NCBI GenBank assembly: GCA_029821415.1
Contig: JALGTJ010000026.1
Span: 1-14,027, forward strand
Direction of reading: 5' to 3'
Source: Candidatus Zipacnadia bacterium
Lineage (GTDB): Bacteria > Armatimonadota > Zipacnadia > Zipacnadales > Zipacnadaceae
DNA length: 14,027 nt
Shown here piece after piece: positions 13,468-14,027 of this stretch. Under the pieces are notes generated by a model, which saw only the letters and a program-made list of their open reading frames with translations, was not told the origin of the DNA and searched no databases. The position numbers were made by a program, and so were the translations under genes. The first letter of the stretch is position 1. Every line of letters starts with the position of its first letter.

Positions 13468-14027
13468 ATGACAATTCTCGACAAAATCCCCTTTGAGATT
13501 GACACTGACGACGTACTACACCAGGCCCATCTGACCGGGGTGGATGATAAGATTACCACACAGGTGGGTGAACTGGCTGAGGCTGCCCGACAAATAGCGC
13601 GTCCCAAGGCAGTCTATGATGTACTGTACCTTGGTGATAAGACCGAAACCACAGTGACCATTGGGGAAGTTGTGTTCGTCAGTCGCATTCTGCGCATAAA
13701 CCTGGATTCAGTCGAGCGCGTCTTCCCTTACGTGGCTACATGTGGTAAAGAGCTTGAGCAGATTGAGCCGATCAGCAGTGATATGATAATTGACTATTGT
13801 CTGGACATTATCAAGGAAATGGCCCTGCGTGCGGCCTTAGAGCATCTGTCCAAACACTTGAAAGCCAAGTACGCCCTTGGCCGGACCTCTCAGATGAATC
13901 CTGGCTCGTTGGAAGACTGGCCGATAACCGAGCAAGCTAAGCTTTTTAAGCTGCTGGGGAATGTTGAGGAGCTTGTCGGGGTACGCCTTACCGACAGTTA
14001 CCTGATGATCCCGGCTAAATCACTCTC
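13468..14027 (+). CDS. Stand-alone vitamin B12-dependent methionine synthase activation-domain protein (cut by window edge)
   Basis: The frame from ATG at 13468 runs open to the end of the window, giving 186 codons. It contains AVYDVLYLGD near residue 48, FPYVATCGKELE near 89, a helix with DIIKEMALRAALEHL, and the clear signature MNPGSLEDWPITEQAKLFKL followed by VGVRLTDSYLMIPAKS. This is the pattern of the AdoMet-binding reactivation domain of MetH, here as a separate small protein. In MetH the domain binds AdoMet for reductive remethylation of cob(II)alamin. Stand-alone versions occur beside split or corrinoid methyltransferase systems. The start has only a weak GAAG-type Shine-Dalgarno sequence. 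The preceding hydrolase shows no obvious link, so shared transcription is by proximity only. What follows is outside the window. Confidence 0.85.
   Translation, partial: MTILDKIPFEIDTDDVLHQAHLTGVDDKITTQVGELAEAARQIARPKAVYDVLYLGDKTETTVTIGEVVFVSRILRINLDSVERVFPYVATCGKELEQIEPISSDMIIDYCLDIIKEMALRAALEHLSKHLKAKYALGRTSQMNPGSLEDWPITEQAKLFKLLGNVEELVGVRLTDSYLMIPAKSL

Overview
The window reads as bacterial chromosome, moderately GC-rich, with a long leftward (minus-strand) run of core genes from about 10.6 kb down to position 1 and a shorter rightward block from about 10.77 kb to the end. The minus-strand order is efp, amidohydrolase, accB, pseudopilin, accC, small membrane protein (DUF2273-like), nusB, xseA, xseB, dxs, TPR protein, nadK, recN. 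This is close to the efp...accB-accC-(asp23/DUF2273)-nusB-xseA-xseB-(ispA)-dxs-(tlyA)-nadK-(argR)-recN order known from Firmicutes and related deep lineages. Here asp23, ispA, tlyA and argR are absent, and an amidohydrolase, a prepilin-like protein and a TPR protein are present. No sporulation genes are seen. The pseudopilin together with a secreted DUF4091-type hydrolase fits lineages such as Armatimonadota or neighbouring candidate phyla, but that placement is a weak inference.

Region 1-10.6 kb (minus). Gene spacing is tight: nadK/TPR share a TAATG junction, the pseudopilin start lies inside the end of accB, dxs follows xseB by 7 bp, and accB follows the amidohydrolase by 5 bp. A single transcription unit is therefore likely, starting from a TTGACT-17-TAGACT promoter upstream of efp. 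It joins translation (EF-P), fatty-acid synthesis initiation (BCCP and biotin carboxylase), transcription antitermination (NusB), DNA repair (Exo VII, RecN), isoprenoid precursor synthesis (DXS) and NADP supply (NAD kinase).

Region 10.6-14.0 kb (plus). A consensus-like promoter (TTGACG-17-TATACT) drives a tRNA-Pro(CGG) gene divergent from efp. It is followed by a large, probably secreted DUF4091/GH123-like protein with an N-terminal discoidin-like domain, and then by the start of a stand-alone cobalamin-dependent methionine synthase activation-domain protein that runs off the window.

The observations most worth checking are these. The BCCP lacks lysine at the canonical biotin position (EALSKW in place of EAMKM). 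xseA has lost about 35 codons and its frame. EF-P carries arginine at the tip normally occupied by modified lysine. recN has no usable start in front of its conserved N-terminus. The hydrolase appears to begin at an AUA codon behind a strong Shine-Dalgarno sequence. I did not see a CRISPR array, an insertion sequence, a phage region or a convincing new defence or biosynthetic system.
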